Shown piece after piece: positions 27,314 to 34,474 of a stretch of 43,487 nucleotides of DNA. Source of the DNA: Nocardioides sp. (GTDB taxonomy: Bacteria; Actinomycetota; Actinomycetes; Propionibacteriales; Nocardioidaceae). The translations under genes and the position numbers were made by a program. Location of the stretch: assembly GCA_020636915.1 (NCBI GenBank), contig JACJWV010000024.1, forward strand, positions 1 to 43,487, written 5' to 3'. The notes under the pieces were generated by a model, which worked only from the letters and a program-made list of their open reading frames with translations, did no database searches and had not been told where the DNA came from. Position 1 is the stretch's first letter. The number at the start of each line of letters is the position of its first letter.

Positions 27314-27772
27314 TCAGGGCGCCAGCCAGCTGCCCGGCAGGTTGCGCAGGACCACGAAGACGAGCGCAACGGCCGCGAGCGACCACCACACGGTCCTGGT
27401 CAGTCGGGGATCCGGCTCGCGCACCCGTCCGGTCCAGCGGCCCCAGGACCAGCGCAGGAGCCACAGCACCGCGACCGGCAGCAGCACCACGAGCAGCAGG
27501 TTGCTCGACGCGGCGGCGCCGAGGTCGCCGTTCGTCAGGTCGTTGACGGCGCGCAGGCCACCGCACCCGGGGCAGTAGACGCCCATCGCGGCGCTCGGGC
27601 ACAGGCCCCACGACCCGTGCTGGTGCGGGTCGCGCACGTGGAGCGCGAGCGTGGCGAGCGCCAGCCCGCCGATGGTCACCGCCGGCGCCACCATCCGCCG
27701 GCCGCGGGACCCGGTCCGCGCCGCGCCCGTCCCCGGGCCCAGGGTCCCGGTCGGGGGTGCGGTGGCGGTCAT
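27314..27772 (-). CDS. DUF2752 family membrane protein
   Basis: 152 residues. The family motif is CPSAAMGVYCPGCGGLRAV (CPx6GxxCPGCGxxRA), followed by a polar segment and two to three hydrophobic helices. The family occurs widely in actinobacteria and Bacteroidetes; its function is unknown, and the conserved cysteines hint at metal or redox chemistry. It is the last of four co-directional genes starting at hisI and lies 22 bases downstream of the HGxxPAAW gene. Confidence 0.9.
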   Translation of the reverse strand: MTATAPPTGTLGPGTGAARTGSRGRRMVAPAVTIGGLALATLALHVRDPHQHGSWGLCPSAAMGVYCPGCGGLRAVNDLTNGDLGAAASSNLLLVVLLPVAVLWLLRWSWGRWTGRVREPDPRLTRTVWWSLAAVALVFVVLRNLPGSWLAP

Positions 27773-27794
27773 CGGGGGCTCCGGGGCGGCGGTC

Positions 27795-27989
27795 TCAGGA
27801 CTCGTTGTAGCCGAGCTTGGCCATCACGGCGAAGACGACGAGCGAACCCACCGTCAGGGCGGCACCGACCCAGAACACCACCATGCTGACCGGGTCCATG
27901 AGCAGGCCCACGGCCCCGACCAGGAAGCCGAGCATGGCGACCGTGACGGCCGTCCAGGCTGCGGGGGTGTTGCCGTGACTGTGCGACAT
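27795..27989 (-). CDS. HGxxPAAW-family small membrane protein
   Basis: 64 residues: MSHSHGNTPAAWTAVTVAML, two transmembrane helices, and a short KLGYNES tail. The HGxxPAAW motif defines an actinobacterial family of unknown function. It is usually found close to trp/his genes, as here. The start has GAGGAG 6 bases upstream; the longer open frame above it lacks such a signal. Confidence 0.85.
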   Translation of the reverse strand: MSHSHGNTPAAWTAVTVAMLGFLVGAVGLLMDPVSMVVFWVGAALTVGSLVVFAVMAKLGYNES

Positions 27990-28030
27990 GCGGGGCTCCT
28001 CGGGACCTGACCTGACGTGGCGGCGCCAGT

Positions 28031-28618
28031 CTATTCGTGGTCCGGCGCCGTCGGGTCCCGACCCTCGTCGATCGCCTTCCAGAGGTCCAGGCTGGACTGG
28101 TCCTCCGGCGGGCGTGCCGCGGCCGGGTCCGGCGCCGCGCCCGTCCCGGGTGCGTCGTAGCGGCTGCCCATCTCGGGCCAGGCCGGCGCCAGCAGCACGG
28201 CGAGCGCCGTTGCACCCACCGAGAGTGCGGCGCCGAGCAGTGCGAGCCAGTACCACACGGTGGGCGACGTGCTCGCGCCGGTCACGCCGACCTGGGCCAG
28301 CTCGCTGGCGTACCGGTCCGACACCTGCGACCAGGCGAGCACGACCGTGACGAGCGCGCCGAGCGAGGCGAGCACCCCGAGCACCGCGACCGCGCGGCGG
28401 ACCAGCCCACGGGTCACCAGGACCACGCCCCAGCACGCGAGGACCACCAGGCCGAGCGAGGTCGCGAGCGGGACGTGCGCGTCGTAGGTGACGAGCGGGC
28501 TACTGGCGTCGGACGCCACGACGGCGTGGTTGCCCGCGACCGCCGTCAGGCCGGCGGCCGCCAGGCCGAGCAGCACGACGGGCCCGAAGGTACGGCGGGG
28601 GCCGGGTCGCTCAGCCAT
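28031..28618 (-). CDS. TIGR02234 Trp-operon-associated membrane protein
   Basis: 195 residues with four hydrophobic segments and a Pro/Ala/Asp-rich cytoplasmic tail ending SSLDLWKAIDEGRDPTAPDHE; the DLWKAID.G motif near the C-terminus is characteristic of the family. In mycobacteria its orthologue sits between trpE and trpC. Function unknown. The start overlaps hisI by 8 bases. Here trpE, expected directly upstream, is missing. Confidence 0.88.
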   Translation of the reverse strand: MAERPGPRRTFGPVVLLGLAAAGLTAVAGNHAVVASDASSPLVTYDAHVPLATSLGLVVLACWGVVLVTRGLVRRAVAVLGVLASLGALVTVVLAWSQVSDRYASELAQVGVTGASTSPTVWYWLALLGAALSVGATALAVLLAPAWPEMGSRYDAPGTGAAPDPAAARPPEDQSSLDLWKAIDEGRDPTAPDHE

Positions 28619-28961
28619 CGGCGAGTGGGAGCTGGTCGGCGTCGAAGCAGGTGCGGTCGCCGGTGTGGCAGGCGACCCCGACCTGGTCGACCTTGACCAG
28701 CAGCGTGTCGCCGTCGCAGTCCAGGCGCACCTCCCGGACCAGCTGGACGTGTCCCGACGTGTCGCCCTTGACCCAGTACTCCTGGCGCGAACGGCTCCAG
28801 TAGGTCGCCCGGCCGGTGGTGAGCGTGCGCGCGAGCGCCTCGTCGTCCATCCAGCCCAGCATCAGCACCTCACCGGTGTCGTGCTGCTGCACGACGGCGG
28901 GCACCAGGCCCTCGGCGGTGCGCTTGAGCCGGTCCGCGATCGCGGGGTCGAGGGAGGTCAC
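28611..28961 (-). CDS. hisI: Phosphoribosyl-AMP cyclohydrolase
   Basis: 116 residues. VLMLGWMDDEALARTL, GRATYWSRSRQEYWVKGDTS and the zinc/metal segment VDQVGVACHTGDRTCF are typical of HisI. It opens the purine ring of PR-AMP, step 3 of histidine synthesis. It is monofunctional (no HisE domain). The GTG start lies 7 bases after GATACT (28974-28969), so translation is probably leaderless. It lies 11 kb from the other his genes, as in many actinobacteria. Confidence 0.96.
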   Translation of the reverse strand: MTSLDPAIADRLKRTAEGLVPAVVQQHDTGEVLMLGWMDDEALARTLTTGRATYWSRSRQEYWVKGDTSGHVQLVREVRLDCDGDTLLVKVDQVGVACHTGDRTCFDADQLPLADG

Positions 28962-28968
28962 GGCGTCC

Positions 28969-28974
28969 AGTATC
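28969..28974 (-). promoter_or_regulatory. -10 box of leaderless hisI
   Basis: GATACT on the minus strand, 7 bases before the hisI GTG. It overlaps the space directly after the exporter gene that ends at 28984, so hisI has its own promoter 10 bases downstream of that gene. Confidence 0.45.
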
Positions 28975-28983
28975 CCGGGTCGG

Positions 28984-30768
28984 TCAGGCGCCGTGCTGCG
29001 CGACCCAGGAGGCGTGCAGACCGGCGTAGACCGACCCCTCCTCCCGCACGAGCACGTCGTGCGGTCCGCGCTGCACGATCCGGCCCTTGTCCACCACGAC
29101 CACCTCGTCGGCGTTCTCGGCCGTGCTGAGCCGGTGCGCGATGGTGACCGACGTGCGCCCGCTCATCAGCCGGTCGAGCGCCCGGCCGATGCGCATCTCC
29201 AGGGCGGGGTCGACGGCGCTGGTGGCCTCGTCCAGCACGAGGAGGTCGGGGTCGGCGAGCTGGGCCCGCCAGAGGGCGACCAGCTGCCGCTCCCCCGCCG
29301 ACATCGACTCACCGCGCTGGCCGACCCGCGTCGCGATCCCGTGCGGCAGCCCCGCGAGCCAGTCGCCGAGGCCGATGTCGTCGGCAGCCGCCAGGATCTC
29401 CTCGTCGGTCGCGTCGAGGCGCCCGTAGCGCACGTTGGCAGCGACCGTGTCGTCGAAGAGGAAGCCCTCCTGCGGGACCAGCACCACGCTGCTGCGCAGC
29501 GAGGTCTGGGAGATCTCGCGCAGGTCGACCCCGTCGAGCAGGACGGCTCCCTCGGTCGGGTCCATCAGGCGGGTGAGCAGCTTGGCGATGGTCGACTTGC
29601 CCGAGCCGGTCTCGCCGACCACGGCAACCCGGCTGCCGGCCGCGATGTCGAGGTCGACGTCACGGAGCACCGGCGGCCCGCTCGGGTAGGAGAACTGCAC
29701 ACCGCGGAACGACACGTCGACGGCGTGGTGCGGCAGCACCACGCCGTCCGGACCCGGGTCGACGAGGTCGGCCGGGGTCTCGAGGATGCCGATCACCCGA
29801 CGCCAGCTCACGATCGCGTTCTGGGCGTCGGTGAGGATCTGGGTGCCCATCTGCACCGGCCCGACGAACAGCGAGACGAGGAACGCGAAGGCGAGCACGG
29901 TCCCGGCCGTGATGTCGCCGGCGAAGCCGAGCCAGATGCCGACGATGAGCACGCCGGCGTTGGCCAGGCCGGCCGAGACGCCGCCGAGGGAGAACGAGAA
30001 CGCCGTGAAGCCCTGGGCCCGGGTGCTGGCCGCCTTGTACTCGTCGACGGCCCGGTCGATGCGGTCCTGGGTGCGGTCCTCGACGGCGTACGACCGGACG
30101 ACGGCGGCGCCGACCACCGGCTCCGAGATCGCCGAGAGCATCACGCCGACCTGCTGGCGGACCACGCCGTACGCGGCCGTCAGCTTGCGCTGGAAGAAGC
30201 GCAGCGAGAGGAACAGCGGGGCGAAGCAGACCCAGACGACCAGGGCGAGCTGCCAGCTGTAGACCACCATCACGATGGTCGCGACCAGGACCTGACCGAC
30301 GCTGACGACGAAGATCAGGCCGCCGAAGACGAGGAACTGGCTGACCTGGTCGACGTCGCTGGTCACCCGGGAGACGAGGGCGCCGCGGCGCTCGGTGTTC
30401 TGGGTGAGCAGGGGCAGGTCGTGCACGTGGCGGAACGCCTTGATCCGCAGGGTCGCGAGGCCGCGCTCGGCGGAGGTGAACAGGCGCGAGGTCATGAGGT
30501 ACGACGCCACGCTGGTGACGAGGATCGCCGCCGCCGCCGCCAGCCCCATCTCGACGGTGAAGGCCACGTCGGGACCCTGCGGGCCGTTGAGGCCGTGGTC
30601 GATCGTGCGCTGGACCGCGATCGGGACGACCACCTGGCCGCAGGAGGCGACCACCGCGAAGAACAGGGTCAGCCAGATGCCGTCCTTGAGCTCGGGCGAG
30701 AAGTGCACGCCGCGCCGGATGGTCGCGATCGCGCCGATCTCCTCACCGGAGTCCATCACGGTGCTCAT
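28984..30768 (-). CDS. ABC exporter half-transporter, subunit with canonical Walker B and H-loop
   Basis: 594 residues: a six-helix exporter transmembrane domain (residues ~30-330) and a C-terminal ATPase domain. Walker A is GETGSGKST, Walker B LLVLDEATSAVD, H-loop TIAHRLST, all intact. The signature is MSAGERQ instead of LSGGQ. It follows the partner gene with a 4-base ATGA overlap, so the two form a heterodimer. Together they keep one normal ATP site (Walker motifs here, LSGGQ from the partner). The substrate is unknown; drugs, lipids or peptides are all possible. Confidence 0.92.
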   Translation of the reverse strand: MSTVMDSGEEIGAIATIRRGVHFSPELKDGIWLTLFFAVVASCGQVVVPIAVQRTIDHGLNGPQGPDVAFTVEMGLAAAAAILVTSVASYLMTSRLFTSAERGLATLRIKAFRHVHDLPLLTQNTERRGALVSRVTSDVDQVSQFLVFGGLIFVVSVGQVLVATIVMVVYSWQLALVVWVCFAPLFLSLRFFQRKLTAAYGVVRQQVGVMLSAISEPVVGAAVVRSYAVEDRTQDRIDRAVDEYKAASTRAQGFTAFSFSLGGVSAGLANAGVLIVGIWLGFAGDITAGTVLAFAFLVSLFVGPVQMGTQILTDAQNAIVSWRRVIGILETPADLVDPGPDGVVLPHHAVDVSFRGVQFSYPSGPPVLRDVDLDIAAGSRVAVVGETGSGKSTIAKLLTRLMDPTEGAVLLDGVDLREISQTSLRSSVVLVPQEGFLFDDTVAANVRYGRLDATDEEILAAADDIGLGDWLAGLPHGIATRVGQRGESMSAGERQLVALWRAQLADPDLLVLDEATSAVDPALEMRIGRALDRLMSGRTSVTIAHRLSTAENADEVVVVDKGRIVQRGPHDVLVREEGSVYAGLHASWVAQHGA

Positions 30769-32567
30769 TCGGAGTCCCCCACCAGTTCGGCGCCCAGCTC
30801 GGTCGCGACCTCGTAGGCGTTCACGAGACGGGCGTAGGCGGGGCTGCGCTCGAGCAGCTCGGCGTGGGTGCCCCGGTCGGCGATGCGGCCGTCCTCGAGG
30901 TGGACCACCTCGTCGGCCAGCGAGATCGTCGCCTTGCGGTAGGCGACCACGACCAGCGTGGTGTCGCGGGCGCCGGTCCGCAGCGCCTCCAGGATCCGCG
31001 CCTCGACCTCGGGGTCGACCGCGGAGGTCGCGTCGTCGAGGACGAGGAGGCGGGGCTGCCGGACCAGCGCGCGCGCCAGCGAGATCCGCTGGCGCTGGCC
31101 GCCCGAGAGCGAGGTGCCCCGCTCGCCCAGCCGGGTGTCGAGGCCGTGCGGGAGCGCCGCGACGAAGCCGTCTGCCTGGGCCGCGCGCAGCGCCGCCCAG
31201 ACGGCCTCGTCGGAGACCTCGGCGCCGAGGGTGACGTTGCCACGGACCGTGTCGTCGAAGAGGAACGCCGTCTGCGCGACCACCGCCAGGACCTGGGCGA
31301 GCTCGCCCCGCGCGAGGTCGCGCAGGTCGACGTCGTCGACGAGGATCCGGCCCTCGTCGGGGTCGACCAGCCGCGCGACGAGGTTCGTGAGCGTGCTCTT
31401 CCCCGAGGCGGTCGCCCCCACCAGGGCGACCGTCCGTCCGGGCTCGACGGTGAACGTGACGTCGTCGAGGAGCGGCTGCTCCGGGTCGTAGCGGTAGGCG
31501 AGGTGCTCGACCGACAGGCGGGCGCCGTCGTCGACCGGGGCGACCCGCTGCTCGCCGTACTGCATCTCCCCCGTGGCGAGCAGCACGTTGCGGACCCGGT
31601 GGTAGCCGACCACGCTGCGGGGGAACTCCCCGAGCAGCCAGCCGATCGACCGGATCGGGAACGAGACGATCGTCAGCAGGTAGGCGACGGTGACGACGTC
31701 CCCGGGCTCGGTGGCGCCGGACAGGACGCGCGCGACCCCGACGGCGAGCACCACGAGGACGCCGAGGTTGGGCAGCGCGGCGAGCGTGGGGTCGAAGGCG
31801 GCGCGGATCCGGCCGGCACGGATGTTGACGTCGCGCAGTCGCTCGGCCATCTCGCCGAACCGCGCGGTCTCCTCGGACTCGCGGCCCAGGGTCTTGACGA
31901 CCATCGCGCCGTCGAACGACTCGTGCGCCACCTCGCTCAGCTCGGCGCGGAGCTGCTGGGCCCGGGTCATCAGCGGCGAGGCGTACCGCTGGTAGACGAG
32001 GTTGGTGACGACCACGGCCGGGAAGACCAGCAGGCCGATCAGGGCCAGGACCACGTCGGCGGCGAACATCCCGACGACGGCGATCACCATCATCGCGACG
32101 GTTCCGACGGCCATCGGCAGCGGCGCGATCGGGCCCCAGGCGGCCTCGACGTCGGAGTTGGCGTTGGAGAGCAGCTGGCCCGTGGGGTGGCGCTGGTGCC
32201 ACTCCATGGGGAGCCGGAGGTACTGGCGGGTGACCGCGCGGCGGCTGTGGGCCTGCATGCGGTACTGCATGACGCCGGCGCCGAGGCGGCGGGCCACGAT
32301 GCCGACCGCCCGGAGCAGGGCGACGCCGAGGAAGAGCCCGAGGACGGCCCAGAGCAGGGCGCCGTCGATCTCGCCGGTGGCGAAGGCCGGCAGCACGACG
32401 TGGTCGGTGGCCCAGCCCAGTACCCAGGCGTCGGCGACCGTCAGCGCCCCGAACAGCACGCTCCCGATCGTCGAGAGGGTGAAGACGAGGGGTTCGCGGC
32501 GGATCGCCACCCCGAGTACGGCGAAGCCCTCTGCTGTCGTGCCCCGCCGTCTGCGACGCTCTGCCAC
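30765..32567 (-). CDS. ABC exporter half-transporter, subunit with degenerate catalytic residues
   Basis: 600 residues, transmembrane domain then ATPase domain. Walker A GATASGKST and signature LSGGQRQRIS are intact, but Walker B ends LLVLDDATSAVD (catalytic Glu replaced by Asp) and the H-loop reads VVVAYRKATIS (His replaced by Tyr). This is the pattern of the degenerate-site subunit of heterodimeric exporters such as TM287/288 or BmrCD. GTG 32567 is chosen because of GGGGAG just upstream; the frame is open further up but without start signals. The promoter is probably TACCCT at 32614-32609. Confidence 0.92.
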   Translation of the reverse strand: MAERRRRRGTTAEGFAVLGVAIRREPLVFTLSTIGSVLFGALTVADAWVLGWATDHVVLPAFATGEIDGALLWAVLGLFLGVALLRAVGIVARRLGAGVMQYRMQAHSRRAVTRQYLRLPMEWHQRHPTGQLLSNANSDVEAAWGPIAPLPMAVGTVAMMVIAVVGMFAADVVLALIGLLVFPAVVVTNLVYQRYASPLMTRAQQLRAELSEVAHESFDGAMVVKTLGRESEETARFGEMAERLRDVNIRAGRIRAAFDPTLAALPNLGVLVVLAVGVARVLSGATEPGDVVTVAYLLTIVSFPIRSIGWLLGEFPRSVVGYHRVRNVLLATGEMQYGEQRVAPVDDGARLSVEHLAYRYDPEQPLLDDVTFTVEPGRTVALVGATASGKSTLTNLVARLVDPDEGRILVDDVDLRDLARGELAQVLAVVAQTAFLFDDTVRGNVTLGAEVSDEAVWAALRAAQADGFVAALPHGLDTRLGERGTSLSGGQRQRISLARALVRQPRLLVLDDATSAVDPEVEARILEALRTGARDTTLVVVAYRKATISLADEVVHLEDGRIADRGTHAELLERSPAYARLVNAYEVATELGAELVGDSE

Positions 32568-32608
32568 CAGCTCCCCTTCCTGCCGCGGCCCGAACCAGCG
32601 GTCCCGCC

Positions 32609-32614
32609 AGGGTA
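32609..32614 (-). promoter_or_regulatory. -10 box of the ABC exporter operon
   Basis: TACCCT on the minus strand about 42 bases upstream of the GTG at 32567. A -35 box is not clear. It implies a short leader that contains the GGGGAG ribosome site. Confidence 0.4.
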
Positions 32615-32713
32615 TTCCCCACCGCCGACGGTCCCCTCGGTGCGAACAGCTCGCCAGGTCCCGGCCACGATCCGGCCGGCCCCCGATCCGGACGGCCGTC
32701 GTCCCCACCGCCG

Positions 32714-32719
32714 TATGCT
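32714..32719 (+). promoter_or_regulatory. -10 box of the leaderless TIGR03085 gene
   Basis: TATGCT, 7 bases before the ATG at 32727, no Shine-Dalgarno. Confidence 0.5.
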
Positions 32720-32726
32720 CGACGAC

Positions 32727-33359
32727 ATGACCGACTCGCTCGCCCTCCGCGAACGGCAGGCCCTCTGCGACCTCGCCCAGGCCCTCGGGCCGGACGCGCC
32801 GACGCTGTGCGAGGGGTGGGACGCCCAGGACCTGGTCGCCCACCTGCTCGTCCGCGAGCGCGACCCGATCTCCTCGCTGGGCAACGTGGTCCCGCCGATG
32901 TCGGGGCTGACCACCCGGGCGATGGCGCGCCGGGCCCGGCGGCCGTTCGAGATGCAGGTCGAGACGCTGCGGTCGCCGTCCCCGCCCCTGCGGCTGCTCC
33001 CACCGCTGGACCGGCTGATCAACACCTTCGAGATGGTCGTGCACCACGAGGACCTGCGTCGCGGGCAGCCGGACTGGTCGCCGCGCGACCTGCCCGCCGC
33101 GGACGTCGACCGGCTGTGGTCGCAGCTGAGCCGTGGCGCGTCGTTCTTCGGCCGGGGCCTCCCGGTGCCGACGGTCGTGCGCCGCGCCGACACCGGTGCC
33201 ACGGCGACCGTGCGCAAGGGTGCCGACCCGGTCACGGTCACCGGCGACGTGGTCGAGCTGATCCTGTTCCTCTTCGGGCGCTCTGCGGTGCGCGACCTCG
33301 CCTTCGACGGACCCGAGGAGCGGGTCGCCGAGCTCCGGTCCGCCGACCTCGCCGTCTGA
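32727..33359 (+). CDS. TIGR03085 family metal-binding protein (DinB/maleylpyruvate-isomerase-like)
   Basis: 210 residues. The N-terminal four-helix bundle ALRERQALCDLAQALGPDAP followed by LCEGWDAQDLVAHLLVRERD is the mycothiol-dependent maleylpyruvate isomerase / DinB-2 pattern, and FEMVVHHEDLRRGQPDW supplies the paired metal-binding histidines. The whole length fits the actinobacterial family TIGR03085. Its reaction is unknown; related proteins are mycothiol- or bacillithiol-S-transferases. It is transcribed divergently from the exporter operon with a leaderless start. Confidence 0.9.
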   Translation: MTDSLALRERQALCDLAQALGPDAPTLCEGWDAQDLVAHLLVRERDPISSLGNVVPPMSGLTTRAMARRARRPFEMQVETLRSPSPPLRLLPPLDRLINTFEMVVHHEDLRRGQPDWSPRDLPAADVDRLWSQLSRGASFFGRGLPVPTVVRRADTGATATVRKGADPVTVTGDVVELILFLFGRSAVRDLAFDGPEERVAELRSADLAV

Positions 33360-33427
33360 TGGTCTAGGCTCCCGCGCTCCGGCGCTCTCACAGCGCCCAC
33401 GTCGCACCTCACGTCTCGGGAGACCCC

Positions 33428-34069
33428 ATGCGCCTCGCCCTGTCCCTGTCCGCCGTCACCCTCGTCGGCGGGCTCGTCGTCCCCGTGCTCACCCTCGCGG
33501 GGACCGCCAGGGCCGACGTCCACCCGGCCGACCAGGCGCAGGAGACGCTGACTGTCACCAAGCGAGATGCCACCGGCGACGTGCACCTCGACCGCAGTGG
33601 ACGCCGGGCACCGCACCGGGTGACCGGCTCGGTCGACCTGTCGGCGGCGAGGTACCGCATCGACCGCACCGAGGAGACGCTCACCGTCACCTACCCGGTC
33701 CGCCGGATCCTGGCGAGGGGCAGCGACTACACGCAGTTCTTCGCCTCCATCGCGACCGTCGACAAGGCCCAGGACGACGCCGTCGCGTCCGCGGTCTTCA
33801 TCACCTCGCTGCGTCACCCCGGCAGGGTCGAGGTGGACGGCACCGACGCCGACGGCGACGCCTTCACCGACCGGTGCGCGGCCGCCTCGGTCACGGTGAG
33901 CCGCGCCCAGGACACCCTCACCCAGCAGGTGCCGTTCTCCTGCTTCGAGGGCGCCTTCGACCACGCCTACCTCCGCTCGGCGGCGTTCGTCGAGACCCGC
34001 CGCGGCGCCGACCTCGCCTGGGACGCGACGCGGTACACCCGCGACCTGCCCCTGAGCCCGGCGGGCTGA
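33428..34069 (+). CDS. Secreted protein of unknown function
   Basis: 213 residues. A signal peptide with Leu/Val-rich core is cut probably after residue 29 (AGTARA|D). The mature part is mostly predicted beta strand with a repeated ETLTVT motif (QETLTVTKRD and EETLTVTYPV), and it has two cysteines (DRCAAAS and PFSCFEG) that could form a disulfide. I recognise no family. The ATG has GGGAGA (33418-33423) 4 bases upstream and a TAGGCT -10 box at 33365-33370. The stop lies inside a 14-bp tandem repeat. Confidence 0.8.
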   Translation: MRLALSLSAVTLVGGLVVPVLTLAGTARADVHPADQAQETLTVTKRDATGDVHLDRSGRRAPHRVTGSVDLSAARYRIDRTEETLTVTYPVRRILARGSDYTQFFASIATVDKAQDDAVASAVFITSLRHPGRVEVDGTDADGDAFTDRCAAASVTVSRAQDTLTQQVPFSCFEGAFDHAYLRSAAFVETRRGADLAWDATRYTRDLPLSPAG

Positions 34070-34093
34070 GCCCGGCCGGCTGAGCCCGGCCGG
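34052..34093 (+). repeat. Three tandem 14-bp repeats across the stop codon
   Basis: CTGAGCCCGGCGGG at 34052-34065, then CTGAGCCCGGCCGG at 34066-34079 and 34080-34093. The unit is not a multiple of three. The TGA of the second copy is the stop of the secreted-protein gene. The GC-rich palindromic units might help end transcription. Confidence 0.8.
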
Positions 34094-34139
34094 CCGCGCC
34101 CCAGCCCCAGGGGCCGAAGCGGGTTCAGGCGCGGGCCGG

Positions 34140-34298
34140 TCAGCCCTCCGAGATCCCGTTGTCCTCCGCAGCCCCGGCCTCGGCGGCGAGGCCGTCGCCC
34201 TCCGCCCGCTCGTCGAGCTCCGCCTGGACCTCGGCGATCTCCTGCTGCTCCCCGGCGGGGTCGTGCTCGGTGCGTGCCTCGTTGCCCGTCTGGCTCAT
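34140..34298 (-). CDS. Small acidic hypothetical protein (52 aa)
   Basis: 52 residues, rich in Glu, Ala, Gly and Asp: MSQTGNEARTEHDPAGEQQE followed by a probable helix and EDNGISEG. The start at 34298 has AGAGG 5 bases upstream. No family recognised; similar short acidic proteins are common in actinobacteria. A longer frame to 34439 exists but would run into the promoter of the divergent DUF222 gene. Confidence 0.55.
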   Translation of the reverse strand: MSQTGNEARTEHDPAGEQQEIAEVQAELDERAEGDGLAAEAGAAEDNGISEG

Positions 34299-34439
34299 CT
34301 CGTCCTCTCGCTGGTCGGTCCGGGCGCTCGCCCGGCGGACGACATCGAGGTACCCACCCGACGCCAGGCCGTGCGGTCCAGACGGTCGGCGGGCGCCGCG
34401 CCCTTCTCGGACCCCGGCGCGAGGTCCCTGGGTTGCCAC

Positions 34440-34468
34440 TTGTTTTCGAATCTATCTTCGATTATACT
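34440..34468 (+). promoter_or_regulatory. Strong promoter with an SOS-box-like palindrome in its spacer
   Basis: TTGTTT (34440-34445), exactly 17 bases, TATACT (34463-34468), then 6 bases to the ATG at 34475: the best -35/-10 pair in the window. The spacer contains TCGAA-TCTATC-TTCGA (34446-34461). Its outer arms match the actinobacterial LexA box TCGAAC-N4-GTTCGA; the inner C and G are T and C. A LexA-type repressor here would block the promoter. Confidence 0.6.
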
Positions 34469-34474
34469 CACGCC

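Noticed and set aside
30769..33003. N-terminal fusion of the second exporter subunit to a longer frame (over 1300 codons)
   Set aside because: The extra part is an out-of-frame reading of the partner exporter gene; the ATG at 30768 with ATGA overlap is the natural start.
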